Positions 49,913-56,467 of a stretch of DNA of 64,000 nt are shown piece after piece. Origin of the DNA: Nitrososphaerota archaeon (lineage in GTDB: Archaea > Thermoproteota > Nitrososphaeria > Nitrososphaerales > Nitrosopumilaceae); NCBI GenBank assembly GCA_028866895.1, contig JAGWHF010000011.1, positions 1 to 64,000 of the forward strand. Reading direction: 5' to 3'. Numbering within the stretch: position 1 is the stretch's first letter; each line of letters begins with the position of its first letter. The translations under genes were made by a program, and so were the position numbers. The notes beneath the pieces are model-generated. The model saw only the letters and a program-made list of their open reading frames with translations. It was not told the DNA's origin and did no database searches.

Positions 49913-51076
49913 ATGAATCCAACAAGACTAGACAGAAGCGGTTGGACGGTTCTTGTCCTCGCCTCGATAGTGCTACTTTCTGTCGGCCCGTTCGTGCATG
50001 ACGCGTTTGCAATGGGCCAGGCACCGTCGACATGCCCCAACAGGTATGACGGCCAGATAACATCTGCGACCATATCGGCAGGGGGCAGGACGTACAACCC
50101 GCTAGCAAATCCCGGCGTGGCCTTCACGCTGCCAACAAACGAGCAGTACACTGTAACCTTTACCATACAGACTCCCGCACAGAGCTCACAGGGAAACTCC
50201 GGTCCTGGAAGCACCTGGTACAGTTCAGACACTAACGGCTACTATTACGGTGCCTGTGTTGCAAACGCGGGTCCGAACGAGAATGTGACGACAACAGTGA
50301 CTGCAGGGTACTCAAACAGCCTGCCTCCGGCACCGTTCCAGCAGGGCGTCTCCTTTTACACACTGGAATCGCCAAACGGCGTGGGATTCTCGTACGCGGT
50401 GAACTGGACGAGCCCGGCAGGCAACAGCCAGGCTGCAACAAGTGCCCAGACTGCGACCTCGGGTGGCATCTCACTGGCAAACACCCAGTCAACATCGGGA
50501 ACGGTTACGTCATCAGACCAGATGACACTGGCAAACTTTGACGCGGGGACGGGCGGCAACAGCCTCCTTGTGGTGGGAATAAGCGCAAACAACCAGGGAG
50601 CGACGTCCGTGGCCTTCAACGGCCAGGAGCTGACCCGGGCTGTGTCGTCATTTAACAACAATGACGCCGAGTTCTGGTACCTCAAGGACCCAAGCGGCAC
50701 TGGAAATGTGGCGGTGACGTTTGCGGGCCAGACGCAGGCAGTAGTGGGCGCGTACCTGGTATCAAACGTGGACCAGGCAGCCCCTGTTGCAAATACTGCG
50801 GCTGCATACAACTCTGCGTCAAGCAGCCCGTCGATCTCCATCAAGGCAGTCAATGCAAATGACATGGTGCTTGACCTGCCGTCCATATATGGGGGCCAGA
50901 CGCTGGGCTCGCCCACATGCACGCAGGGGTGGGACACCAACATCCCAAGCGCGATAACGGGGGCGTCAAGCAGTACGGTAGTATCGTCCGCGGGCCAGGT
51001 AACGTGCGGATGGACTGCAGGCAGCGGGGGGGACCTGTGGGATGACGTCGCAGTAGAGATAAGGGCAATGGGATAG
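49913..51076 (+). CDS. Large secreted beta-rich protein
   Basis: A 387-residue protein with a signal peptide (TVLVLASIVLLSVGPFVHDAFA). The mature protein is rich in Ser, Thr, Asn, Gly and Ala, with an N-terminal YDGQITSATISAGGRTYNP domain, a Thr/Ser-rich linker near 165-200 and a C-terminal beta-sandwich (LLVVGISANNQGATSVAFNG to DDVAVEIRAMG) resembling bacterial/archaeal phage-tail-type or lectin-like secreted domains. No membrane anchor, so probably released or cell-wall-bound. The hairpin repeats flank it. Confidence 0.7.
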   Translation: MNPTRLDRSGWTVLVLASIVLLSVGPFVHDAFAMGQAPSTCPNRYDGQITSATISAGGRTYNPLANPGVAFTLPTNEQYTVTFTIQTPAQSSQGNSGPGSTWYSSDTNGYYYGACVANAGPNENVTTTVTAGYSNSLPPAPFQQGVSFYTLESPNGVGFSYAVNWTSPAGNSQAATSAQTATSGGISLANTQSTSGTVTSSDQMTLANFDAGTGGNSLLVVGISANNQGATSVAFNGQELTRAVSSFNNNDAEFWYLKDPSGTGNVAVTFAGQTQAVVGAYLVSNVDQAAPVANTAAAYNSASSSPSISIKAVNANDMVLDLPSIYGGQTLGSPTCTQGWDTNIPSAITGASSSTVVSSAGQVTCGWTAGSGGDLWDDVAVEIRAMG

Positions 51077-51438
51077 GCTGGGGCGGCAACTGCCCGGCCA
51101 TCCAACCGCCTATTTTTTTAGGAAAATCCGACAGAAAATCAGGTGCGGCCGCCCGGAGGGATAATCCGGGACAAGCCGGAGCCCGGTTCCAAAGCTGGGA
51201 AGATACTCGGAGACATCGGCACGAGCCAAGAGGTTCTGCAAACTTTTCGGTTGCCGGCGCTGTTGACCTGCCGGTCGGCCATGCATTGCACCACACAAAT
51301 ACCTCGGTGAGGCAGGAAGAGCCTGCCTGGCTTGTCCGGGATAAGTTCACTGTGTACAATTTAATGCAACAGTTTGCACGTTTTCAGCCATGATAATCTG
51401 AATTCCTCTTTAAATCAAATCAGGTGTATCGTGGAGGC
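51077..51438. other. Intergenic stretch with terminator-like T-run and hairpin copy
   Basis: CCTATTTTTTTAGG near 51109-51122 follows the stop of the secreted protein and is a plausible terminator. The second hairpin repeat is at 51152-51170. An AT-rich zone near 51390-51420 probably holds the promoter of the small-gene operon beginning at 51439. No gene seen. Confidence 0.4.
51152..51170. repeat. Hairpin repeat, copy 2
   Basis: CCCGGAGGGATAATCCGGG: same stem and loop as 49626-49644, with C changed to T in the loop. Confidence 0.6.
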
Positions 51439-51834
51439 ATGAATGGGATATCGTGCCGAAAAATCCGCGACATGGACCTCGGCCCTTTTTGGAGGCGCAA
51501 CGAGCTGGCCTTGAAGGGGCTTGAACGTAGCAGGATGCCCGCAAGGTCAAGACTGGTCTACAAGGATGTGGCGGTAAAACGCGACAAGGCAAGAAAGACG
51601 TATAGTGCACGTTATGATTTGGTCAACTTTTATGACAACAGGAAAAACCTGTTGAGAATTATCGTCCAGTTCAGGAAGGACCTGACAATTAAAGGGGAAG
51701 AGATTGTAGCAAGAAACGGCCTTTCAGGGGTAAGAAAGACAACACTCCAAGGCAGCCGTGTGACAAGCCCCGGCCACATTGCATGGCTCCGCAACATGAC
51801 AAAACGCATGGCGGCTGGTGATGCGTTAAGATGA
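51439..51834 (+). CDS. Basic hypothetical protein, first gene of a small-gene operon
   Basis: A 131-residue very basic protein. ATG 51439 and an in-frame GTG at 51424 are both possible; GGAGG at 51433-51437 fits neither ideally. It includes RDMDLGPFWRRNELALKGLE and YDNRKNLLRIIVQFRKDLTIKG. I see no known motif; the charge suggests nucleic acid binding. Its stop overlaps the start of the next gene (ATGA, 51831-51834), so translation is coupled. Confidence 0.5.
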   Translation: MNGISCRKIRDMDLGPFWRRNELALKGLERSRMPARSRLVYKDVAVKRDKARKTYSARYDLVNFYDNRKNLLRIIVQFRKDLTIKGEEIVARNGLSGVRKTTLQGSRVTSPGHIAWLRNMTKRMAAGDALR

Positions 51835-52010
51835 CGGAGGAAGGCAGGCAGGTCACCATGAGTGAAAGGGAGATCAAGACAATTGTCGAAGTGCTAAAGT
51901 TTGCGGAGGGCTCATGCCCAATCCAGGACGTAACCCATGAGTTCAAGATAGACGAAGACATGATTGGGGGGCTGATCTCAAAACTTGCGGCCCTCGGGCA
52001 AGGGGAGTGA
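51831..52010 (+). CDS. Small winged-helix-like protein, ends at an in-frame TGA
   Basis: A 59-residue protein from ATG 51831 to TGA 52008-52010. SEREIKTIVEVLKFAEGSCP, IQDVTHEFKIDEDMIGGLIS and KLAALGQ read as the three helices of a winged-helix domain. The same frame continues without interruption past the TGA into a zinc-ribbon segment that has no start codon of its own, so the two parts probably belonged, or still belong, to one protein. Confidence 0.6.
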   Translation: MTEEGRQVTMSEREIKTIVEVLKFAEGSCPIQDVTHEFKIDEDMIGGLISKLAALGQGE

Positions 52011-52145
52011 CGAAAAATCCTTGGGCAGGCGAGGCCAGGAGACAAACCAAAAAAGATCTGCAAGAGGTGCAAGACCGAATTCAAGGAGGAAAACGGGTAT
52101 CCTGTCTGCGACTATTGCCTCAAGTACCTTGACAACTGGGAGTAG
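52011..52145 (+). pseudogene. Zinc-ribbon continuation after the in-frame TGA
   Basis: A 44-codon open frame from CGA 52011 to TAG 52143-52145, in frame with the upstream gene. It encodes RKILGQARPGDKPKKI then ICKRCKTEF...PVCDYCLKYLDNW, a CxxC-CxxC ribbon. No ATG, GTG or TTG precedes the ribbon in this frame, so it could only be made by readthrough of the TGA or by frameshifting, or it is a broken gene. A base error in the sequence is also possible. Confidence 0.5.
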
Positions 52146-52147
52146 GC

Positions 52148-52387
52148 ATGTCTGGTAAATTACATGTGTCTTCGGAGACCGGCTACCGTCCCGGGATGTG
52201 CCAAGAACGGTCATGGGACGCATCATACGGCGAGGAATGCCCGGTGTGCAAAAACCCGCTTGGCAAGCCCGGCCCTTGCGCCTGTGATACGATTGGGGGG
52301 AATTGGAATTGGTTCTGGTCAAATCCGTTTTCCATGTTGCCCGATGCCGGCGGACTGGAAAGGGTCCCGTTTCAGGTGAGAAAATAA
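52148..52387 (+). CDS. Small Cys-rich protein
   Basis: A 79-residue protein from ATG 52148, 2 nt after the previous frame ends. ECPVCKNPLGKPGPCACDTIG shows a CxxC pair and a following CxC, suitable for metal binding. The N-terminus (GKLHVSSETGYRPGMCQERS) has an extra Cys. Its TAA overlaps the ferredoxin ATG (TAATG at 52385-52389). No family recognised; likely part of a redox or metal operon. Confidence 0.55.
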   Translation: MSGKLHVSSETGYRPGMCQERSWDASYGEECPVCKNPLGKPGPCACDTIGGNWNWFWSNPFSMLPDAGGLERVPFQVRK

Positions 52388-52890
52388 TGCCGATTGACCC
52401 GGAATTTCCCAAAAACCACAGGGTAATAGGAATGCACAGGCACGCAGACAGGGAGCACTTTCACTTTGTCTGGGGGCCGGGAAGGGACGACGGCGAGTCT
52501 TCGTCCGACGAAAATGTGCAAAATGCATACAAGGACAGGGGGGAGGAGTACGTCCCGCTTGGTGTGCACGGCACGTTTGTTGCCGTGGACTGGGACTCTT
52601 GCATTGCAGACGGGGGATGCATCGAGGTGTGTCCGGTGCAGGTATACCAGTGGTACAGGACGGAAAACGACGTCCCGGCCGCGCAAATGGCAAATGCCGT
52701 AAGCGCGGGAACTGGGGACGACCGCCAGAAGGACGGACGCAGGGATTACACAGACAAGTCGGAACCCATCCGGGAGCACGACTGCATCTGGTGCATGGCA
52801 TGCGTCTCGGTATGCCCCACGCAGGCAATCAAGGTGGACCAGGCAAACCAGAAGATACATCAGGGGATGAGGGAAAAAATGGGGAGATAG
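52387..52890 (+). CDS. Two-cluster ferredoxin (zinc-ferredoxin-like)
   Basis: A 167-residue ferredoxin from ATG 52387. The cluster motifs are CIADGGCIEVCP near residue 75 and CIWCMACVSVCP near 138, separated by a 45-residue insertion. A His-rich N-terminal extension (IGMHRHADREHFHFVWGPG) is reminiscent of the zinc-binding part of archaeal zinc-containing ferredoxins. It carries electrons for oxidoreductases. It is the centre of an operon of small metal-binding proteins with overlapping starts and stops. Confidence 0.88.
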   Translation: MPIDPEFPKNHRVIGMHRHADREHFHFVWGPGRDDGESSSDENVQNAYKDRGEEYVPLGVHGTFVAVDWDSCIADGGCIEVCPVQVYQWYRTENDVPAAQMANAVSAGTGDDRQKDGRRDYTDKSEPIREHDCIWCMACVSVCPTQAIKVDQANQKIHQGMREKMGR

Positions 52891-52891
52891 G

Positions 52892-53062
52892 ATGGCGGCA
52901 GCACACAGGCCGAAAAACAGGAAGCGGCAGGAGGGAGGGGCACCGGAGGGTGGGACCAGATGCCCAAAGTGCGGCAGCAAAAACCTGCTTGTCATAGGGG
53001 AGGGGGGCGACAGGACGTTGTCATGCCTTGACTGTGATTATACTGAGGGCGTCGGGACATGA
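52892..53062 (+). CDS. Small zinc-ribbon protein
   Basis: A 56-residue protein from ATG 52892, one base after the ferredoxin stop. GTRCPKCGSKNLLVIGEGGD and TLSCLDCDYTEGVG make one CxxC-CxxC ribbon. It is paralogous to the gene at 55605-55763: TRCPKCG.KN.L.IG..GD...CLDCDY..GVG is shared. The stop overlaps the next ATG (ATGA). Confidence 0.75.
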   Translation: MAAAHRPKNRKRQEGGAPEGGTRCPKCGSKNLLVIGEGGDRTLSCLDCDYTEGVGT

Positions 53063-53139
53063 CACGCGGAAAGACGGGAAATCCGGAATGCAAGCTAGGG
53101 TATATTGAGGACTTGGAAAAACGATACGTTCCAAATTAA
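53059..53139 (+). CDS. 26-residue microprotein
   Basis: Starts in the overlap ATGA with the upstream ribbon gene and ends TAA 53137-53139. The sequence includes GNPECKLGYIEDLEKRYVPN. The only support is the tight coupling and sensible codons; it may be a real microprotein or a chance frame. Confidence 0.35.
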   Translation: MTRGKTGNPECKLGYIEDLEKRYVPN

Positions 53140-53164
53140 AACAAGATGACAGGGATAGCCAACC

Positions 53165-53425
53165 GTGCCGCTGGTAGGGAAATTGAGAGACTATGCGGAA
53201 GAAAAAGGCAAGTACAAGGGCAATTACAGGAGAAGATACGGGAATCAGCTGCCTGGCATCTTTTATCCGGACGCGCCCATGAAGGCGCGATTTTCTTCCG
53301 CACGGGGCCGCTGGGGTACAGGCATGTGGTTGGCAGAAATTGCCTCCTCGTTAAAAAAAGGTGGGGTTAGGGTGCGTCGGCTACTCTTCCTCGCTCATCG
53401 CATCCTTGCTTCTTCCGGAGTTTAG
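53165..53425 (+). CDS. Uncertain small basic protein
   Basis: An 86-codon frame from GTG 53165. LRDYAEEKGKYKGNYRRRYG and LPGIFYPDAPMKARF look protein-like, and the third codon positions are GC-rich. However, an overlapping frame 53146-53370 starting at ATG is also open, and the last 15 codons run into the convergent gene at 53381. Which frame, if any, is used is unclear. Confidence 0.3.
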   Translation: MPLVGKLRDYAEEKGKYKGNYRRRYGNQLPGIFYPDAPMKARFSSARGRWGTGMWLAEIASSLKKGGVRVRRLLFLAHRILASSGV

Positions 53426-53569
53426 CCTTCGGATCTTCTCTTCCTCGCTTATTGCGTCCCTGCTTCTTGATTCCGAGGCCGCCCGTCTCATCATATCTTC
53501 CTCACGGCTGACTGCATCATTTCCTCTTTGCTTCTTCAGGTGTACGGGTTCCTTGTTATCATTTTTCAT
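53381..53569 (-). CDS. Small charged protein with three internal repeats
   Basis: A 62-residue protein from ATG 53569. Three units of 18-20 residues can be aligned: NDAVSREEDMMRRAASESR, RDAISEEEKIRRLNSGRS and KDAMSEEE. The pattern xDAxSxEExxxRR resembles small stress-induced repeat proteins but lacks their KGG motif. Probably disordered or helical. Function unknown. Confidence 0.5.
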   Translation of the reverse strand: MKNDNKEPVHLKKQRGNDAVSREEDMMRRAASESRSRDAISEEEKIRRLNSGRSKDAMSEEE

Positions 53570-54019
53570 TGTATTGCGTTGATCTAAATCAAATTTAAGA
53601 TCAAATGACAATTATCATGGCTGAAATTTACAATTGCAAAATAATTTTTTGCAATAAGTTTAACGCAATCGATTGTATGTTACCGGCCGTGGCAACACGG
53701 GTATGCATTTAAATCCGGTACGTATGGCCCCGAGTGGAGTCACATATCAAAAAATTTGCGATATGTATGCGGCAATTTTTTGAAAGTGCGACGATTCGAT
53801 GTTGGAAAAACTCAAACCCAAAGTGTGAATGGCGAGATGATGGCCGGAATGATATCCTGATAATGATATCCTGATAATGGAGACATCTGGAAAGCAAAGG
53901 GCGGTGCGTTGAAAAATCACGGAACGTGTGAGCTTGCGTGCTCCGTGAAGTTTTCAGAACCTGTTTCATGGCTGATAATCATGCCGGGTTTTATACGCGA
54001 TGGTCGCGTTTCTATCTGC
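53570..54019. other. Intergenic stretch with a 14-bp tandem duplication
   Basis: GATATCCTGATAAT occurs twice in tandem at 53851-53878. The region is AT-rich around 53600-53660 (promoter of the convergent-side gene). An in-frame extension of the next gene back to TTG 53909 is open but not protein-like. No gene seen. Confidence 0.4.
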
Positions 54020-54274
54020 ATGGCTTCGATGCTTGGGATCCGGGCAGGTAAAAATTACGACGCAGGTGAGACAAAACACGGGATCCACGAATCCGTTTAC
54101 ACGGCTTACCTCGAGGAAATGTTGGTCAAGGCAAGGGAGAGGCTGAAGAAACTAAGGGCCGATCCGGCCAAATTTGATGAGCAGATAAGGGAGGCAGAAG
54201 ACGAGATTGAGATCCTGGAATCACTACATGAAAATTTTGACGCAAGCATGGACGTTTTCGGGAGAATGGAGTAG
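54020..54274 (+). CDS. Small coiled-coil protein
   Basis: An 84-residue protein; ATG 54020 is chosen because upstream in-frame codons back to 53909 look non-coding. The body is a long helix pair (AYLEEMLVKARERLKKLRAD and FDEQIREAEDEIEILESLHE). No motif. Uncertain start. Confidence 0.45.
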   Translation: MASMLGIRAGKNYDAGETKHGIHESVYTAYLEEMLVKARERLKKLRADPAKFDEQIREAEDEIEILESLHENFDASMDVFGRME

Positions 54275-54494
54275 GCAGTAGGTCGTGGTAACGCGGTGCT
54301 GGAGGCTGCAGTCACAACGGTGTTTCCCCGTGTGGTAAGAGGACAGGGTACGGGATTACCGCCGTTCTTGGTGAAACAGGAGGCATCTGGAAAATCACGG
54401 GAAATTTCACGGCCTCCTTGACACCGTATCGGGCAGCCGCTCCGCCATGTCTTCCGTTCAGGCAAATCAGGCATTTTGTAGGCGTTGCCGCCTT

Positions 54495-54908
54495 CTAGCG
54501 GCCTTCCTGTGGGGCGGGGATTTCCCTTAGAAAGTCGGGCGCAAACGCCTTGAGGTTTGCCTTGTCATATGCCAGCGCGTTGTATGCCAGCGGGCTTATG
54601 TGGGCAACCGAACCGGGGTTTACCCCAAAATCCCTGAGGCAGTGGGCAAGCTCCACCGGCTCGAAAAGATATACGTTGACCATGTATGCTGCAAGATTGC
54701 CCATGGTGTAATGCGGATAGTCCTCGACGTAAAGGCTTGCCGCCTCGTTTAGGCCGTTGATGTCCTCCCTGTAGAGCTCGGTGTTGTAGGCCAGGTTGGC
54801 CTCCGTACAGGGCCTGACCGCGCTTAGGCCGTGGGCGCCGGCGTATTGTACCATGAGGGGCACCATCAGGATTGCGGCGGCCATGCCGGCCATGATTCTT
54901 GCATCCAT
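54495..54908 (-). CDS. Small exported protein, function unknown
   Basis: A 137-residue protein with signal peptide (IMAGMAAAILMVPLMVQYAGA). The mature part is helical: NTELYREDINGLNEAASLY, YTMGNLAAYMVNVYLFEPVE and HISPLAYNALAYDKANLKAF. Two cysteines (CTEANL and HCLRDF) could form a disulfide. No family recognised. The 220 nt on its 3' side (54275-54494) hold no gene. Confidence 0.55.
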   Translation of the reverse strand: MDARIMAGMAAAILMVPLMVQYAGAHGLSAVRPCTEANLAYNTELYREDINGLNEAASLYVEDYPHYTMGNLAAYMVNVYLFEPVELAHCLRDFGVNPGSVAHISPLAYNALAYDKANLKAFAPDFLREIPAPQEGR

Positions 54909-55007
54909 GTGGTTGACAGCGCGATAATCGCTAAAAAGATCACAGCAGGAAAATGAAGGAAACTTATTGCAACTGCAAGGAATGGGGGTGCGCGCCTCAC
55001 GAAAATG

Positions 55008-55559
55008 TCATGCAGTCAAGTCGCCTTTGGGAGGTGCGGCATCCAACGTTATGGTGATGGTGTTCTCGGTATAGTCGAACCGGGCCTTTGCCCCGAGATC
55101 GTAGAAGACGTTCTCGTAAAACGTCTTGAAGTAGAGCGACCACTTTTTGCCCATGTCATGCTGTATGACAATCTCAAGCTCGTCACCGCGCCTGTACTCC
55201 ATGATGTTAAAGCCGGACCTTGTGGCCCGGGAACGGATCACCGACAGCCATGCTTCAAGGTCGTGCCTTCCCCTCATGAAAAGATCGGCATCCTTTCCAA
55301 ACTCGCTTGAGAGGCCCGCTATGGTGCGGGTCATATCCTTCTCATCTATCAACTTCATCAGCTCGATGAGAAACGGCTTTGGCATCGATACCCACCCAGC
55401 GGCAACGGCCTTTGCCCCCCACTCCAGGTACGAGCCGAGTATCTGGCCTGCCAGGGAATTGGGGCTGATTTTCTGCCTCTTTGCAGCATCCCGCAGGCTG
55501 TCTAGTACCTGCTTGTCTATCCTGAAAGTGATGGATTCCGTCTGCCGTTTTTCCACCAT
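55008..55559 (-). CDS. Ribbon-helix-helix regulator with an effector-like domain
   Basis: A 183-residue protein. The N-terminal TESITFRIDKQVLDSLRDAA and ISPNSLAGQILGSYLEW form an RHH domain. The rest (about 60-175) is a mixed alpha/beta domain (FLIELMKLIDEKDMTRTIAG, DELEIVIQHDMGKKWSLYFK, RFDYTENTITITLD). This fusion suggests a ligand-responsive transcription factor; the ligand is unknown. Confidence 0.65.
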   Translation of the reverse strand: MVEKRQTESITFRIDKQVLDSLRDAAKRQKISPNSLAGQILGSYLEWGAKAVAAGWVSMPKPFLIELMKLIDEKDMTRTIAGLSSEFGKDADLFMRGRHDLEAWLSVIRSRATRSGFNIMEYRRGDELEIVIQHDMGKKWSLYFKTFYENVFYDLGAKARFDYTENTITITLDAAPPKGDLTA

Positions 55560-55604
55560 GGAATACCTTGATGGGGCATGAATCTAAACTTTCAGGAATC
55601 GCGC

Positions 55605-55763
55605 CTATTCTATCCCGACTCCTGCGGCATAATCGCAGTCAAGACAGCAGATCGTCTGGTCCCCGCTCTTCCCTATTATGAGGACGTTCTTGCCTCCGCA
55701 TTTTGGGCACCTTGTCTGGCCCTCCTCCAGGCCCGCAAGCCCCCTGGCATTCATCTGCATCAT
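55605..55763 (-). CDS. Small zinc-ribbon protein, paralogue of 52892
   Basis: A 52-residue protein from ATG 55763 (a second ATG at 55760). QTRCPKCGGKNVLIIGKSGD and CCLDCDYAAGVG form one ribbon, closely similar to the protein at 52892-53062. The two paralogues are within 3 kb, on opposite strands. Function unknown; many archaeal ribbons of this size are transcription- or translation-associated. Confidence 0.75.
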   Translation of the reverse strand: MMQMNARGLAGLEEGQTRCPKCGGKNVLIIGKSGDQTICCLDCDYAAGVGIE

Positions 55764-56053
55764 CCCGCCCACCTTGGAACTCTCTGATTATTTAGAATGC
55801 AGCAAAAATTTGCAATAATTCTATTGCAGAAATCTTTCTCGAACAGTTGTGTGCTGCCTCGGCAAGTCTTGGACGCAGACTTGGGCCTGCTAATCATCAT
55901 ATTTTATCATGTCTTGGTTCCAAATGACAAGCCCTGAGATCATTCCGGTATTTGGGCAGGGTTAGGCAATGATGGGCAGCAAATGTTCGGCTATGAAAGA
56001 TTCGCCGCGGATTGAACCGCTCAAATTCCTGCGGATGTAAAACCGTCCCGAAT
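55764..56053. other. Intergenic stretch without visible gene
   Basis: About 290 nt. No frame with protein-like content. It separates the zinc-ribbon gene from the next minus-strand gene and presumably contains the former's promoter. Confidence 0.4.
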
Positions 56054-56320
56054 TTACGAACGTTTTATGGCCCGTTTCACGGATTCCCTGTTCTTTAGGA
56101 GGTAACAGGTAGAGCCGCCGGTTTTGAAGTTCACTTTTGCAATGCTGCTTGTAACAAGCCTGACGAGCTTTGCGGGGTGGGTCTCCACATCAAACCATTG
56201 CCAGCCAAGGTACTGCTTGTTTGACAGGTTTTCCTCCTCCTTTTGCACTGCCAGTTGCAATGTCTTGAGGTATTCCGGCTTTTGGGCTAGCAGCTGTATT
56301 GTGTTGTTGTAATCCTGCAT
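56054..56320 (-). CDS. Hypothetical protein
   Basis: An 88-residue protein from ATG 56320; upstream in-frame codons run through a TA/CA microsatellite (about 56321-56350) and are unlikely to be translated. It has a helical N-terminus (TIQLLAQKPEYLKTLQLAVQ) and a beta part with LGWQWFDVETHPAKLVRLVT. YLLKNRESVKRAIKRS ends it. It resembles the N-terminal winged-helix-like parts of some archaeal replication/restriction proteins but no family is recognised. Confidence 0.5.
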   Translation of the reverse strand: MQDYNNTIQLLAQKPEYLKTLQLAVQKEEENLSNKQYLGWQWFDVETHPAKLVRLVTSSIAKVNFKTGGSTCYLLKNRESVKRAIKRS

Positions 56321-56467
56321 GGCTATACATACATATACATACACATATACCTTTTTTGCATAAACAATTAAATTCGCAAAATCAAAATTCAGCACAAAGA
56401 CCCAATCTATGAAAAATCTTCTCAAAATTGTCGGGGGCTTTGGCTGACGGAAATAAGCGATCTTGCC

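Noticed and set aside
53146-53370. ATG-started frame overlapping the frame at 53165
   Set aside because: Third codon positions and residue content favour the other frame; both remain weak.
53909-54019. N-terminal extension of the coiled-coil gene to TTG 53909
   Set aside because: The 37 extra residues are cysteine- and aromatic-rich without a fold and follow a tandem repeat; ATG 54020 is simpler.
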